64,000 nt of DNA from Chitinophaga niastensis. GTDB taxonomy: Bacteria > Bacteroidota > Bacteroidia > Chitinophagales > Chitinophagaceae. Made by a program: the position numbers and the translations under genes. Shown in pieces: positions 51,724 through 60,785 of this stretch; position 1 is the stretch's first letter, and the number at the start of each line of letters is the position of its first letter. Under the pieces are notes generated by a model. It did not search any database, was not told where the DNA came from, and saw only the letters and a program-made list of their open reading frames with translations. The stretch is from contig NZ_PYAW01000005.1 of the NCBI RefSeq assembly GCF_003014755.1, positions 1-64,000 on the forward strand, given 5' to 3'.

Positions 51724-53988
51724 TCAGGCTAAATCAAATCTATCCAAATTCATCACTTTATTCCAGGCTGTTACAAAGTCTTTCACAAATTTGTTCTGAG
51801 CATCTGCGCTTCCATATACTTCTGCAATAGCTCTCAGTTCTGAGTTAGCGCCAAACACAAGATCTGTGCGGGTGCCTGTCCATTTTATTTTACCGGTGGC
51901 ACGGTCGCTGCCTTCATAAAGTTCTTTGTCCGCTGATACTGCTTTCCATACAGTGCTCACGTCGAGCAGGTTTACAAAGAAATCGTTGGTAAGCAGGCCT
52001 GGGCGTGGTGTGAAAACACCATGTCCGGAACCATCAAAATTAGTGTTCAATACGCGCATACCACCTACCAATACCGTTAACTCAGGTGCTGTAAGTGTGA
52101 GCAACTGAGCCTTATCTATCAGCAACTCTTCGGTAGATGCGGGGAATTTTGATTTGCGGTAATTGCGGAAACCGTCAGCAATGGGCTCCAGGTAGCCGAT
52201 TGATTCAACATCGGTTTGTTCCTGCGAAGCATCCATACGGCCAGGTGTAAAAGGAACGGTGATCGTATGTCCTGCATCTTTCGCTGCTTTTTCAACACCT
52301 GCGCAACCGGCCAGTACAATCAAATCTGCCAGTGAAACTTTTTTACCGTTTGATGGCGTACCGTTAAATTCTTTCTGAATGCTTTCCAATGTATCCAGTA
52401 CTTTTTGCAACTGCGCCGGATTGTTCACCCGCCAGTATTTTTGAGGAGCCAGACGAATGCGGGCGCCATTAGCACCACCGCGTTTGTCAGAACCACGGAA
52501 GGTGGAAGCGGAAGCCCATGCTGTGGAAACCAGTTCAGATACGCTCAATCCGGATGCCAATACTTTTACCTTTAAGGCTGCAATATCATTTTCATTTATC
52601 AATACATGATCAATCGCAGGAATAGGATCTTGCCAAAGCAGTTCTTCTTCCGGCACATCAGTGCCCAGGTAACGTGCACGAGGTCCCATATCCCGGTGCG
52701 TTAATTTAAACCATGCCCGGGCAAAAGCAGCTGCCAGTTCATCGGGATTTTCCAAAAAGCGCCTGGATATTTTTTCGTAAACCGGATCAAATCTTAAAGA
52801 GAGATCGGTAGTAAGCATGGTTGGTACATGCTTTTTGGAGCCATCATACGCATCAGGAATAATACCGGCTGCATCTTTAGCTACCCACTGGTGCGCACCA
52901 GCCGGACTTTTAGAAAGTTGCCATTCAAAACCAAACAGGTTTTCTAAGAAATTATTGCTCCATTGGGTGGGCGTTTTCGTCCATATTACTTCAAGCCCGC
53001 TTGTAATAGTGTCTGCACCTTTACCGGAAGCATAACTGTTGCTCCAGCCCAGGCCTTGCATTTCCATGTCGGCCGCTTCAGGTGCTTTGTCTACATGGGT
53101 AGCAGGAGCAGCGCCATGGGTTTTGCCAAAGCTGTGACCGCCTGCTATCAGGGCAACCGTTTCTTCATCGTTCATTGCCATGCGGCCAAAAGTATCACGG
53201 ATGTCTTTAGCGGCAGCAATAGGGTCTGGATTACCATCAGGGCCTTCGGGATTCACGTAGATCAGCCCCATTTGCACTGCAGCAAGCGGTTTTTCCAGGT
53301 TGCGGGCATTCGCATCGTCGTTCGATACAAGTACGCCATGACCCTCTTCCATGTCCGGGGAACCATTAGCATAACGCAGGTCGCCACCGAGCCAGGTAGT
53401 TTCGGAGCCCCAATACACTGCTTCATCCGGTTCCCATACATCTTCACGTCCACCGCCAAAGCCAAATGTTTTAAAACCCATCGACTCCAGTGCTACATTA
53501 CCGGTAAGGATCATCAAATCTGCCCATGAAATTTTGCGGCCATATTTTTGTTTGATAGGCCAAAGCAGCCTGCGTGCTTTATCGAGGCTCACGTTATCGG
53601 GCCAGCTATTAAGCGGAGCAAAACGTTGCTGTCCTGCGCCTGCTCCACCACGGCCATCACCCACACGATAAGTACCTGCACTATGCCATGCCATGCGAAT
53701 GAACAAGGGGCCATAATGCCCGAAGTCTGCGGGCCACCAGTCCTGTGAGTCGGTCATGAGTGCATGCAGGTCTTTTTTCACTGCTTCCAGGTCGAGGCTT
53801 TTAAAAGCTTCGGCATAGTTAGCATCTTCACCCATCGGGTTTGATAAGGACGAATGCTGACGCAGGATACTTAGCTTTAACTGGTTGGGCCACCAGTCAT
53901 GATTCCTGGTGCCGCCACCGCCAACATTGTGCTTCATACTGCCATTATGAAACGGGCATTTACTGATGTCGTTTAACTCTTTTTCCAT
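51724..53988 (-). CDS. katG: Catalase-peroxidase
   Basis: A 754-residue haem enzyme that decomposes hydrogen peroxide and organic peroxides. The distal site RMAWHSAGTYR gives Arg98, Trp101 and His102. The proximal His lies in VALIAGGHSFGKTHGAAPAT. Tyr of the Met-Tyr-Trp adduct is in MGLIYVNPEGPDGNP. The C-terminal degenerate repeat domain is complete. I start at 53988 (MEKELNDISKCPFHNGSM), because the frame to 54027 begins in the leader. Length equals the family norm. The gene is alone on the minus strand. A 17-bp palindrome lies about 110 bp upstream and may be a redox-regulator site. Confidence 0.95.
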   Translation of the reverse strand: MEKELNDISKCPFHNGSMKHNVGGGGTRNHDWWPNQLKLSILRQHSSLSNPMGEDANYAEAFKSLDLEAVKKDLHALMTDSQDWWPADFGHYGPLFIRMAWHSAGTYRVGDGRGGAGAGQQRFAPLNSWPDNVSLDKARRLLWPIKQKYGRKISWADLMILTGNVALESMGFKTFGFGGGREDVWEPDEAVYWGSETTWLGGDLRYANGSPDMEEGHGVLVSNDDANARNLEKPLAAVQMGLIYVNPEGPDGNPDPIAAAKDIRDTFGRMAMNDEETVALIAGGHSFGKTHGAAPATHVDKAPEAADMEMQGLGWSNSYASGKGADTITSGLEVIWTKTPTQWSNNFLENLFGFEWQLSKSPAGAHQWVAKDAAGIIPDAYDGSKKHVPTMLTTDLSLRFDPVYEKISRRFLENPDELAAAFARAWFKLTHRDMGPRARYLGTDVPEEELLWQDPIPAIDHVLINENDIAALKVKVLASGLSVSELVSTAWASASTFRGSDKRGGANGARIRLAPQKYWRVNNPAQLQKVLDTLESIQKEFNGTPSNGKKVSLADLIVLAGCAGVEKAAKDAGHTITVPFTPGRMDASQEQTDVESIGYLEPIADGFRNYRKSKFPASTEELLIDKAQLLTLTAPELTVLVGGMRVLNTNFDGSGHGVFTPRPGLLTNDFFVNLLDVSTVWKAVSADKELYEGSDRATGKIKWTGTRTDLVFGANSELRAIAEVYGSADAQNKFVKDFVTAWNKVMNLDRFDLA

Positions 53989-54097
53989 TTTTATTAGTTT
54001 AGGGTATGGAATGACATATGCTTGCACCTGTATTTGTGCAGGATTATAAAGTTATGGTATTGGATTAATAATCACAATCAATTAATTTCTATACTTC

Positions 54098-54114
54098 AAT
54101 AGATAAAATCTATT
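54098..54114. promoter_or_regulatory. Palindrome upstream of katG, candidate operator
   Basis: Perfect inverted repeat aatagat-aaa-atctatt, 110 bp upstream of the katG start codon. The size and AT-rich symmetry fit a peroxide-responsive regulator site, but it does not match the OxyR or PerR consensus well enough to name the regulator. Confidence 0.35.
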
Positions 54115-54296
54115 ATGATATTGTCAATCCAGACTATTTTATATCCGCTGATGGCAAAATAGATAAGGGGGCTTCTGGCAAGTACATGCCCTATCCTGAT
54201 TCATTACGGGGTTCACTTTTTTTTAAAAGGATGGGGGCGGATTCCTACAGTATGATGCGTAATGATATGATACGCGATGATACATTCTTCTCCTTC

Positions 54297-55271
54297 TTAT
54301 TGATTGTTTGCTATCTTTTTTGAAACCTTTCTTATCATGCGATAGATGATTCTCAGGAATACATCTCCGGTCAAAAAAGGGTTTGAACGCAATGCTTGCT
54401 TTAACAAGGTATTATCCCTGGTTGTATTTTTGCGCTTTAATAATTTATGCAGATAAAATTCATAAATGTTGCGGGAAATTCTTTTATTAAAAATTGCGAT
54501 TTCTGATTTTTTCAGGTTGTGTTTATACCGTTCTAAAATTGCGGTATTGTCCCTGATACCTAAATGCTCTATCAGTTCAATGGGATTTCTTCCGTCATAT
54601 ATATTTTGACCATCAGTTCGTTTTGTCCATAGCTTTTCCGTCGTAAATGCTGCGTTACATCCCTTTAACAAAATCATGTCCAGTAACAGGCACCAGTCGT
54701 CTGCGATATTGAGTTGTTCATTCCAGTTTCCAAACATGCACTCCCTTCTGAATACAAAAGAAGAAGAGGGGGAAGGGCATGTATCGAGATAGATCTTTCG
54801 TAATTCTGCATTCTCTAATAATATCCAGGTTTTATTGAACGAACTAATATATTTACTTAACGTTTTCGTTTGTGCAAAGAAGTCGAAACTTTTTTCATCA
54901 TTAACAACCTGTAACCAATTTGCAAAAGCGAAACCGATATTTTCATGCTCAAGTTTTTCAATACATCGCTCCAGGAAATCAGCGTTCCAGGTATCGTCGG
55001 AATCCAAAGAAGCTACATATAAGCCCCTGGCATGGCAAAGGCCTGTATTACGCGCCTTGCCTTGCCTTCCATTTGTCTGGAAAACATATTCCACCTGGGG
55101 ATATCGTGCAACAAGCTCACGGGTCTTGTCAACAGAACCATCATCAACAACAATGATCTGCTTATTAGGGTAGGTTTGTTTAATAGCGCTTTCAATTGCA
55201 CCTGAAAGTATATGCTCCCGGTTGTAAGTAGGAATAATAATTGAAACAAGAGGTTGCGAAACTGAGCTCAT
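54297..55271 (-). CDS. Family 2 glycosyltransferase
   Basis: A 324-residue GT-A inverting glycosyltransferase. VSIIIPTYNREHILSGAIES and QIIVVDDGSVDKT form the nucleotide-sugar site, RQGKARNTGLCHARG follows, and the metal-binding DxD is in YVASLDSDDTWNADFLERC. The acceptor is not predictable. No membrane segment is seen, so it works at the cytoplasmic face. It is the last gene of a minus-strand run (ABC exporter, GT4, UbiA, GT2) with gaps of about 20-30 bp, so the four are probably one operon. Confidence 0.88.
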   Translation of the reverse strand: MSSVSQPLVSIIIPTYNREHILSGAIESAIKQTYPNKQIIVVDDGSVDKTRELVARYPQVEYVFQTNGRQGKARNTGLCHARGLYVASLDSDDTWNADFLERCIEKLEHENIGFAFANWLQVVNDEKSFDFFAQTKTLSKYISSFNKTWILLENAELRKIYLDTCPSPSSSFVFRRECMFGNWNEQLNIADDWCLLLDMILLKGCNAAFTTEKLWTKRTDGQNIYDGRNPIELIEHLGIRDNTAILERYKHNLKKSEIAIFNKRISRNIYEFYLHKLLKRKNTTRDNTLLKQALRSNPFLTGDVFLRIIYRMIRKVSKKIANNQ

Positions 55272-55298
55272 AATTTTCAGTAAAGGATGATTTTTTAG

Positions 55299-56324
55299 TT
55301 AATGATTATTTGCCTTTAAACGAATACCTGTGATAGTTTGCCGCAATAATTGTTTAATATCCCTGAGGATTCTCCATATGTTTGTCTGAAATAAAAAACA
55401 GTGGAAGCATAAGCCTGTTACGTTTACAGGGCTTTTATATATACATATAATCAATACCGACAAGGGAAGAAAAACCTGGTAGTACTCAAACAAAAAAATC
55501 CGGTATTGTTGGGGTTTCGGATTTATTAGTATTTGTTTAACATGGTATTGTTTTAGTAACAGCCAATTGTAGATAAAGTACAGAATTAATCCGGGGATAA
55601 TTAAAAACAAAGCGTTGAGTGAGATGTAAGCCGCAAAAGCAATCATTTCCACGATGATGATAACGGTACTCAATCGTGACAGTTGCACTTCACTCATTTT
55701 TTGAACTAAGGTGACCAGCCCGCTAATTTTATCATTTTCTTTGTCTGCCAGCTGGTGCCAAAGAATCCCCCGCAGCCCGAAACAGAAAAGCCAGGTTCCC
55801 AGGAAAACAAATGGCAACACCCTTATTTCCTGATTTGTCCATTGATAAAAACAGATGGCAAGAAAGAATGTAGGAAACACTTGTGAACCCAGGGCATCTG
55901 CTGCAATGCCCGCAATCCCCCTTTTTTTCAGACGGAAAGGAGGTAAGGAATATAAGGTAAAAGAAATATAGGCAGCGAGGTAAAACAAATTTGCGTAGGA
56001 AAAAAAATCCAGAAAGCCGGCAATGATACAAAGCCCACCAACCAAAGGTAATAATACCAATATTATTTGGTGACCGGTACTGTAAGCGGCCATCCCGTTT
56101 TTTTTACCGGCTTTGGCATCTTCCGCAACATCTGTAGCATCGTTCAGCAAACTAACATAAATGGCACACAGGATGATAGCACCTAGCGAAATCATCATTA
56201 ATGGCAGTAAATTGAAAAAAGTGTATTGGCTGTTTTGTATTATCATATATGCAATGGCAAGCATCGGCGGAAGTTTATACTCCCACCAATCGTTTGCTCT
56301 GACAACAGCTAAAATCTTTCTCAT
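55299..56324 (-). CDS. UbiA-family prenyltransferase
   Basis: A 341-residue integral membrane protein with eight or nine hydrophobic helices. The two aspartate-rich motifs of UbiA enzymes are present: NDATDVAEDAKAGKKN (about residue 61) and HQLADKENDKISG (about 190); they bind prenyl diphosphate through magnesium. The enzyme attaches an isoprenoid chain to an acceptor. It does not look like MenA or UbiA of quinone synthesis by context: its neighbours are glycosyltransferases and an ABC exporter. The C-terminal tail of about 50 residues (FLFQTNIWRILRDIKQ) is unusual. Confidence 0.87.
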   Translation of the reverse strand: MRKILAVVRANDWWEYKLPPMLAIAYMIIQNSQYTFFNLLPLMMISLGAIILCAIYVSLLNDATDVAEDAKAGKKNGMAAYSTGHQIILVLLPLVGGLCIIAGFLDFFSYANLFYLAAYISFTLYSLPPFRLKKRGIAGIAADALGSQVFPTFFLAICFYQWTNQEIRVLPFVFLGTWLFCFGLRGILWHQLADKENDKISGLVTLVQKMSEVQLSRLSTVIIIVEMIAFAAYISLNALFLIIPGLILYFIYNWLLLKQYHVKQILINPKPQQYRIFLFEYYQVFLPLSVLIICIYKSPVNVTGLCFHCFLFQTNIWRILRDIKQLLRQTITGIRLKANNH

Positions 56325-56340
56325 ATACCAGCTTACAGGT

Positions 56341-57558
56341 TTATCCCTTCATCCTGCTTAAAAGCGAATCGGTAAATTGTTTTTCTGGTTGCAGGGGTAC
56401 TTTTTCTTCAATAAAAGTATATGCGCGTTTTCCCATCACTTCCCACTCCTCACGTGCGTCCCATGCGCGTTCCATTGCCTTATCAAAATCATCTTCGTTA
56501 GCGTGGCCAACAAAACCGCTTACCCCGTCAGTAATAACCTCCTGGTTGCCACCTGCCGCTGATACAATGGCGGTTCGCCCGCAGGCCATAGCTTCGAGTA
56601 ATACCAGTGGCAATCCTTCGGAACGGGAAGGCAAAATCAATGCATGATGATTTTGCCACAGCCCTGTAATATCCTCGACGTAATCGAGGAACTGCACATT
56701 TTCCACGCCCAGCAATTCCACCATTTCCATTAGACCTTCTTTATCTACACCTGAACCAATAAACGAAATTGTTACTGGTCTTGTTCTCCACTTTGGCTGC
56801 GCCATTATTCTGATCAATATATCCTGTCCTTTGTCCAGCAGGAAATAGCGGCCTATGCAGGCAAGTCGAAATCCTTCTTCCGTGCCGGGCATTGGTATGA
56901 TCTGCCTTGCAACCTTCACCGTATTATAGATAATTTCTGACTTTGGAAAGCGTGTACCAAACTGCTCTTCAGTCAACTGTCTGTTATGATTCGATACGAA
57001 ATAAGACCAGGAGGCTTTGAGGTAAACATCCCGCAATGCAGCTCTGTTAATATGAGAGGGCCAATAGAAATCCACTGCCTTTTGGGCTATGAGCACGTAA
57101 GGTATCCCAAGCTGTGAACAGCTATTGGCTAGTTCAAGCCCATCAAAATTTATACCCTGGGATACAATTACAAATTGTGGCTGTATCTTTTGAAGCTTTT
57201 TTCTAACCCGATAGTCGCCGTTAAAATACAGGGTATTGTCCTGTTTAACGCTTCCAAGGACCCGCCTGAAAACTTTATTAAGTAATCCGAAAGAAATAGT
57301 TATTGCCTTACTCAGATCAGCAGACATTTTAGCATTGTTTGATATCCTGAGCCCGGGTAGTAATTCTTCCAGCAACACCCCTTGCCTGGCAAGGTTGACA
57401 AATTGTTTATGTCGCTTATTTAAGTTACGTTTTAAAACGGTGATGCTGTATCCTGCCGATTGAAGGTGTGGTATAGCGCGAGCCCAAAGTTCCTCGCTGC
57501 CTCCCCAGTCTTCCTGGCAGCTCGCAATAATGGCAAGTTGTTTATTGGCTTCTGCCAT
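56341..57558 (-). CDS. Family 4-type glycosyltransferase
   Basis: A 405-residue GT-B glycosyltransferase. The N-terminal domain begins LAIIASCQEDWGGSEELWAR. The C-terminal domain holds the GT4 signature: LACIGRYFLLDKGQDILIRI, then ALILPSRSEGLPLVLLEAMA and CGRTAIVSAAGGNQEVI, where the EX7E motif lies in SEGLPLVLLE. It retains anomeric configuration and uses a nucleotide sugar. It is 16 bp upstream of the UbiA gene in transcription order and downstream of the ABC exporter gene. Confidence 0.9.
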   Translation of the reverse strand: MAEANKQLAIIASCQEDWGGSEELWARAIPHLQSAGYSITVLKRNLNKRHKQFVNLARQGVLLEELLPGLRISNNAKMSADLSKAITISFGLLNKVFRRVLGSVKQDNTLYFNGDYRVRKKLQKIQPQFVIVSQGINFDGLELANSCSQLGIPYVLIAQKAVDFYWPSHINRAALRDVYLKASWSYFVSNHNRQLTEEQFGTRFPKSEIIYNTVKVARQIIPMPGTEEGFRLACIGRYFLLDKGQDILIRIMAQPKWRTRPVTISFIGSGVDKEGLMEMVELLGVENVQFLDYVEDITGLWQNHHALILPSRSEGLPLVLLEAMACGRTAIVSAAGGNQEVITDGVSGFVGHANEDDFDKAMERAWDAREEWEVMGKRAYTFIEEKVPLQPEKQFTDSLLSRMKG

Positions 57559-57577
57559 CAGTAGATTTATTTATTAT

Positions 57578-59365
57578 TTATGATTTATACAATGCAGCGT
57601 AAGTCCCGTTATTTTGAAGGAGTATTTCATGTGTTCCGTATTCGATAATTTTTTTGTCTCCCATCACATATATCAGATCTGCTTGTTGAATTGTTGATAA
57701 CCTGTGGCTGATCACTAATGCTGAACGGCCACCCAGTTTTTGTTTGATATTTACAAACAATTCATGTTCGGCAATGGCATCAAGGGAGCTTGTAGCTTCA
57801 TCCAGGATAATCAGTTGGGACTTGCCGTAGAATGCACGTGCGATAGCCAGCTTTTGCCATTGTCCAACGCTTATTTCATGACCATTCTCAAAAATTCGTC
57901 CAAGGATAGTATCGTATTGATCAGGGAAATTATTGATGTAATTTGCTGCACCTGCATCTTCAGCAGCTTTTTTTATCTCAGCTGTATTGGTGGGTGCATG
58001 GATGTTTCCCAACCGGATATTTTCATTTGCGGTCAGGTTGTATTTGACAAAATCCTGGAACACCACACTGATCTTACTGCGATATTCATTTATATTCAAT
58101 TCACGGATATCTTTGTCTCCAATGCGGATCATTCCTTCCACCGGATCATATAACCTGCAAAGCAATTTTATTAAGGTAGACTTGCCTGCACCATTCAAGC
58201 CTACGAGCCCGATGATCTGGCCAGCGGGGATACTTAAATGAATATTTTCTAAAACATAGTCTGAGGCATGGGGATATTTAAAATATAGATTTTCTACGAC
58301 GAAATCGTTCGACTCCTTTCCCTCTTTGAAGCCGGTGAAAACGGAAGATTCTATCACTGGCTTCAGATCAAAAAGGGCAAAGACATCTGAGAGATACCGG
58401 TTGTTTTGATATAAACGTGAAATGCCACCTGCAAGCCCCTGCATGACAGAAAAGGATTGTGGAAAAACAACCAGAAAAACAGCAATGTCGCCAACACTGG
58501 TTTTGCCGTTCATTATTCCGAAAATAATATAGGCTGTGACTGCAAAAAAGGCCACTGTTGTTACAACAGTGGAAATAAGTTCAACTATTGTCCTTTGCCT
58601 GCTATGTTCTACCTGATGTTCCAGCAATGTTCCTTTGATCCCACAATATTTATTTAACAGGTGCTGACCCAGGGAAAAAGATCTTATTTCTTTGGCAGAT
58701 GAATCTCCCGTTATCAGCGTGCTTAGGTAGGATGCTTCGCGATCCATCCCCGTATGCTTTCTTTGCCACAAATAAAGCTTTTCAGAAAAATTAAGCCTTA
58801 CCACCAGAAGAGGTGCAACAAAAAGGCACAGCAACGGAAGCAATATCCAGTCTATGGAAATTAAAATGTATCCCATAGAACCAAGCATAGTAATGTTTTT
58901 GCCTATTTCATGCAGACTTAATACAACCGCGTAAGGCCTGTCAATTCCCCCTTCTCTGGCTCTTTTTAAAACATCAAAGTAAGCGGGATCTTCATAGCAG
59001 CCATAATCCAGGCTAATTGTATGCTGATGAATCTGTTTATCTATATAATTATTGACGGCTGCTGATTGTTTTTCATTAAGAAAAGCAGATATGCTTTTAA
59101 CACACCCATACAGGATCGCAACACAGCCAGCCAGTAAAATAGCAGACGTAATACCGGCGGCATTATTTACAGCAGGACGATTTACCAGTCTATCGATTAA
59201 TAACTTTAATGTGTACATAGTACCTATCCAGCATATATTCTCGAGCAGCAGAAAGAGTAAAGATACTGTTGCCTGCATCGGTGAAATTTGCCAAATAAGC
59301 TGTAATGTTTTTTTTAAATGTAGATTCTGGTATAAATTCTTTACTTTGAATTTTAAATTGATCAT
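57578..59365 (-). CDS. ABC exporter, fused membrane and ATPase half-transporter
   Basis: A 595-residue half-transporter of the type 1 exporter fold. Six membrane helices lie within 35-310, then the ATPase: Walker A GLNGAGKSTLIKLLCR, signature ISVGQWQKLAIARAFYG, Walker B QLIILDEATSSLDA and H-loop VISHRLST. No C39 domain or accessory protein is fused. It is the first gene of the four-gene glycosyltransferase/UbiA operon and probably moves the lipid or glycoside product. Divergent from it by about 200 bp is the cyclase-like gene. Confidence 0.9.
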   Translation of the reverse strand: MINLKFKVKNLYQNLHLKKTLQLIWQISPMQATVSLLFLLLENICWIGTMYTLKLLIDRLVNRPAVNNAAGITSAILLAGCVAILYGCVKSISAFLNEKQSAAVNNYIDKQIHQHTISLDYGCYEDPAYFDVLKRAREGGIDRPYAVVLSLHEIGKNITMLGSMGYILISIDWILLPLLCLFVAPLLVVRLNFSEKLYLWQRKHTGMDREASYLSTLITGDSSAKEIRSFSLGQHLLNKYCGIKGTLLEHQVEHSRQRTIVELISTVVTTVAFFAVTAYIIFGIMNGKTSVGDIAVFLVVFPQSFSVMQGLAGGISRLYQNNRYLSDVFALFDLKPVIESSVFTGFKEGKESNDFVVENLYFKYPHASDYVLENIHLSIPAGQIIGLVGLNGAGKSTLIKLLCRLYDPVEGMIRIGDKDIRELNINEYRSKISVVFQDFVKYNLTANENIRLGNIHAPTNTAEIKKAAEDAGAANYINNFPDQYDTILGRIFENGHEISVGQWQKLAIARAFYGKSQLIILDEATSSLDAIAEHELFVNIKQKLGGRSALVISHRLSTIQQADLIYVMGDKKIIEYGTHEILLQNNGTYAALYKS

Positions 59366-59517
59366 TGATAGTTAGGGACGACAGTTTGCTAAGCACTTAC
59401 GTGTCGTGTAAAGTAAATTAAATGTTATTTAAAATACAATAAGTGAAAGTGAAATTAATTTAGTATGAACTCATCCTATCAGGAAAGAAAGCCCTAAGCC
59501 GCGAGCAAAGTAAGTTT

Positions 59518-59525
59518 TAATTTTG
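59518..59525 (+). promoter_or_regulatory. Candidate -7 element of the cyclase-like gene
   Basis: taattttg matches TAnnTTTG exactly, 42 bp before the GTG start at 59568. The upstream box is not recognisable. Confidence 0.38.
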
Positions 59526-59567
59526 ATCTATATCCCCGAACATATTGATCATTTAACATAAATTCCA

Positions 59568-60665
59568 GTGAATAGTTCAAAGAGTGACGTTAATTCGAAT
59601 TTTTTTTTACAGCCTGATGAAATCGTCCATCCTGATGCTACTGAAGCGGCAATCAATCGGGGATTAGACTACTTATCCCAACACCAATATCCAAACGGAG
59701 AGTTTTGCTGTTATATTTCCCCGGATGATCCTATGCAGGGCCCGTGCACTGTCGATAGTACGGTGTTTATTACCTCGGTAATAGGCTCCTGCTTATTGCC
59801 GCTGTCCAAAACAACTGCTGCTGAACCAATACTTTCCAGGGTTACTGATTATCTCCGCTACCAGATGGTTGGCGGTGGGGTATGGAACTTTTTTTCAACT
59901 GTCCATCCAATGCGAAGGATTCTTCCTTATGATGGAGACAGCTTATCTTTTGCGAGTAATTTCCTGCTGGAAAGGGGAGTACAAATACCAGAACGAAACA
60001 ATAAACAGTTGTTATTGGATAACCGGGCCCGCAACGGCTTGTTTTACACGTGGTTTGTTCTTCACCCTAAACTGCATACCAATAGAACGCTTTGGCGTTT
60101 ATCCCTCCGGGGATTACGGACGCCTGTTGCTTATTTTTTATTCATGATAAGGAACGCTGGTCACATCGATTTAGGTGTCAATGCAAGTGTCTTGTCTTAT
60201 CTGGGAGATATTCCGGAAGTGGCTCCGGTTATCAATGAAGTTATCCGCGTCATTGCCAGCAACGAGGAAGACGACTGTGATGAATGGTACCGTAATCCCT
60301 TTGCAATTTACTACCTCATATCCAGGGCTTACAATCGTGGGGTGAAAAAGCTTCAGCCTGTGGTTTCCCCAATTATAGAGAGAATTCTTGCTACAGCTTC
60401 AGCCGACGGGCAATTAGGCAAATCGATTTTCTATACGGCCCTCGGTGTTACCACTTTAATCAATTTTGGATGTAAATCCAAAGAGCTGCATCAGGCAATC
60501 AGCTTTCTTATCAAACACCAGGGAAAGCACGGCGAATGGCCCCGTTGGCTGTTTTTTTACATAAATCCCACAATAGCATATGGCTGGGGCTCGGAAGAGT
60601 TGACTACCGCATTCTGTGTGGAAGCAATTGCCCGGTATAAACTTGATTGCTCTCATACAAATTGA
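59568..60665 (+). CDS. Terpene-cyclase/prenyltransferase-like alpha-barrel protein
   Basis: A 365-residue protein, GTG start, no signal peptide. It has repeated helical hairpins of the squalene-hopene cyclase/prenyltransferase alpha-alpha barrel: AINRGLDYLSQHQYPNGEFC (QW-like), TVDSTVFITSVIGSCLLPLS, LIKHQGKHGEWPRWLFFYIN and AYGWGSEELTTAFCVEAIAR. It has about half the length of a squalene-hopene cyclase and lacks a clear DxDD catalytic motif. QGKHGEW and YGWGSEELTTA resemble hypothetical proteins next to isoprenoid genes. It is divergent from the ABC/GT/UbiA operon, suggesting one pathway. Catalytic function is unproven; it may instead bind a lipid. Confidence 0.65.
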   Translation: MNSSKSDVNSNFFLQPDEIVHPDATEAAINRGLDYLSQHQYPNGEFCCYISPDDPMQGPCTVDSTVFITSVIGSCLLPLSKTTAAEPILSRVTDYLRYQMVGGGVWNFFSTVHPMRRILPYDGDSLSFASNFLLERGVQIPERNNKQLLLDNRARNGLFYTWFVLHPKLHTNRTLWRLSLRGLRTPVAYFLFMIRNAGHIDLGVNASVLSYLGDIPEVAPVINEVIRVIASNEEDDCDEWYRNPFAIYYLISRAYNRGVKKLQPVVSPIIERILATASADGQLGKSIFYTALGVTTLINFGCKSKELHQAISFLIKHQGKHGEWPRWLFFYINPTIAYGWGSEELTTAFCVEAIARYKLDCSHTN

Positions 60666-60740
60666 TAAGAATTGGATAGTTTTAGAAAAAGTAACAGTGG
60701 TATGAGATTGGTGTTGTTGTGACAATAATTAATTTAAGGA

Positions 60741-60772
60741 GGGCGCCTCTTCATTGTTGAGGCGCCCTTTTA
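60741..60772. terminator. Bidirectional terminator
   Basis: Perfect stem gggcgcctc / gaggcgccc with loop ttcattgtt at 60741-60767, followed by tttta. It separates the cyclase-like gene from the convergent GH43 gene. Confidence 0.9.
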
Positions 60773-60785
60773 CATTTATAATAAA

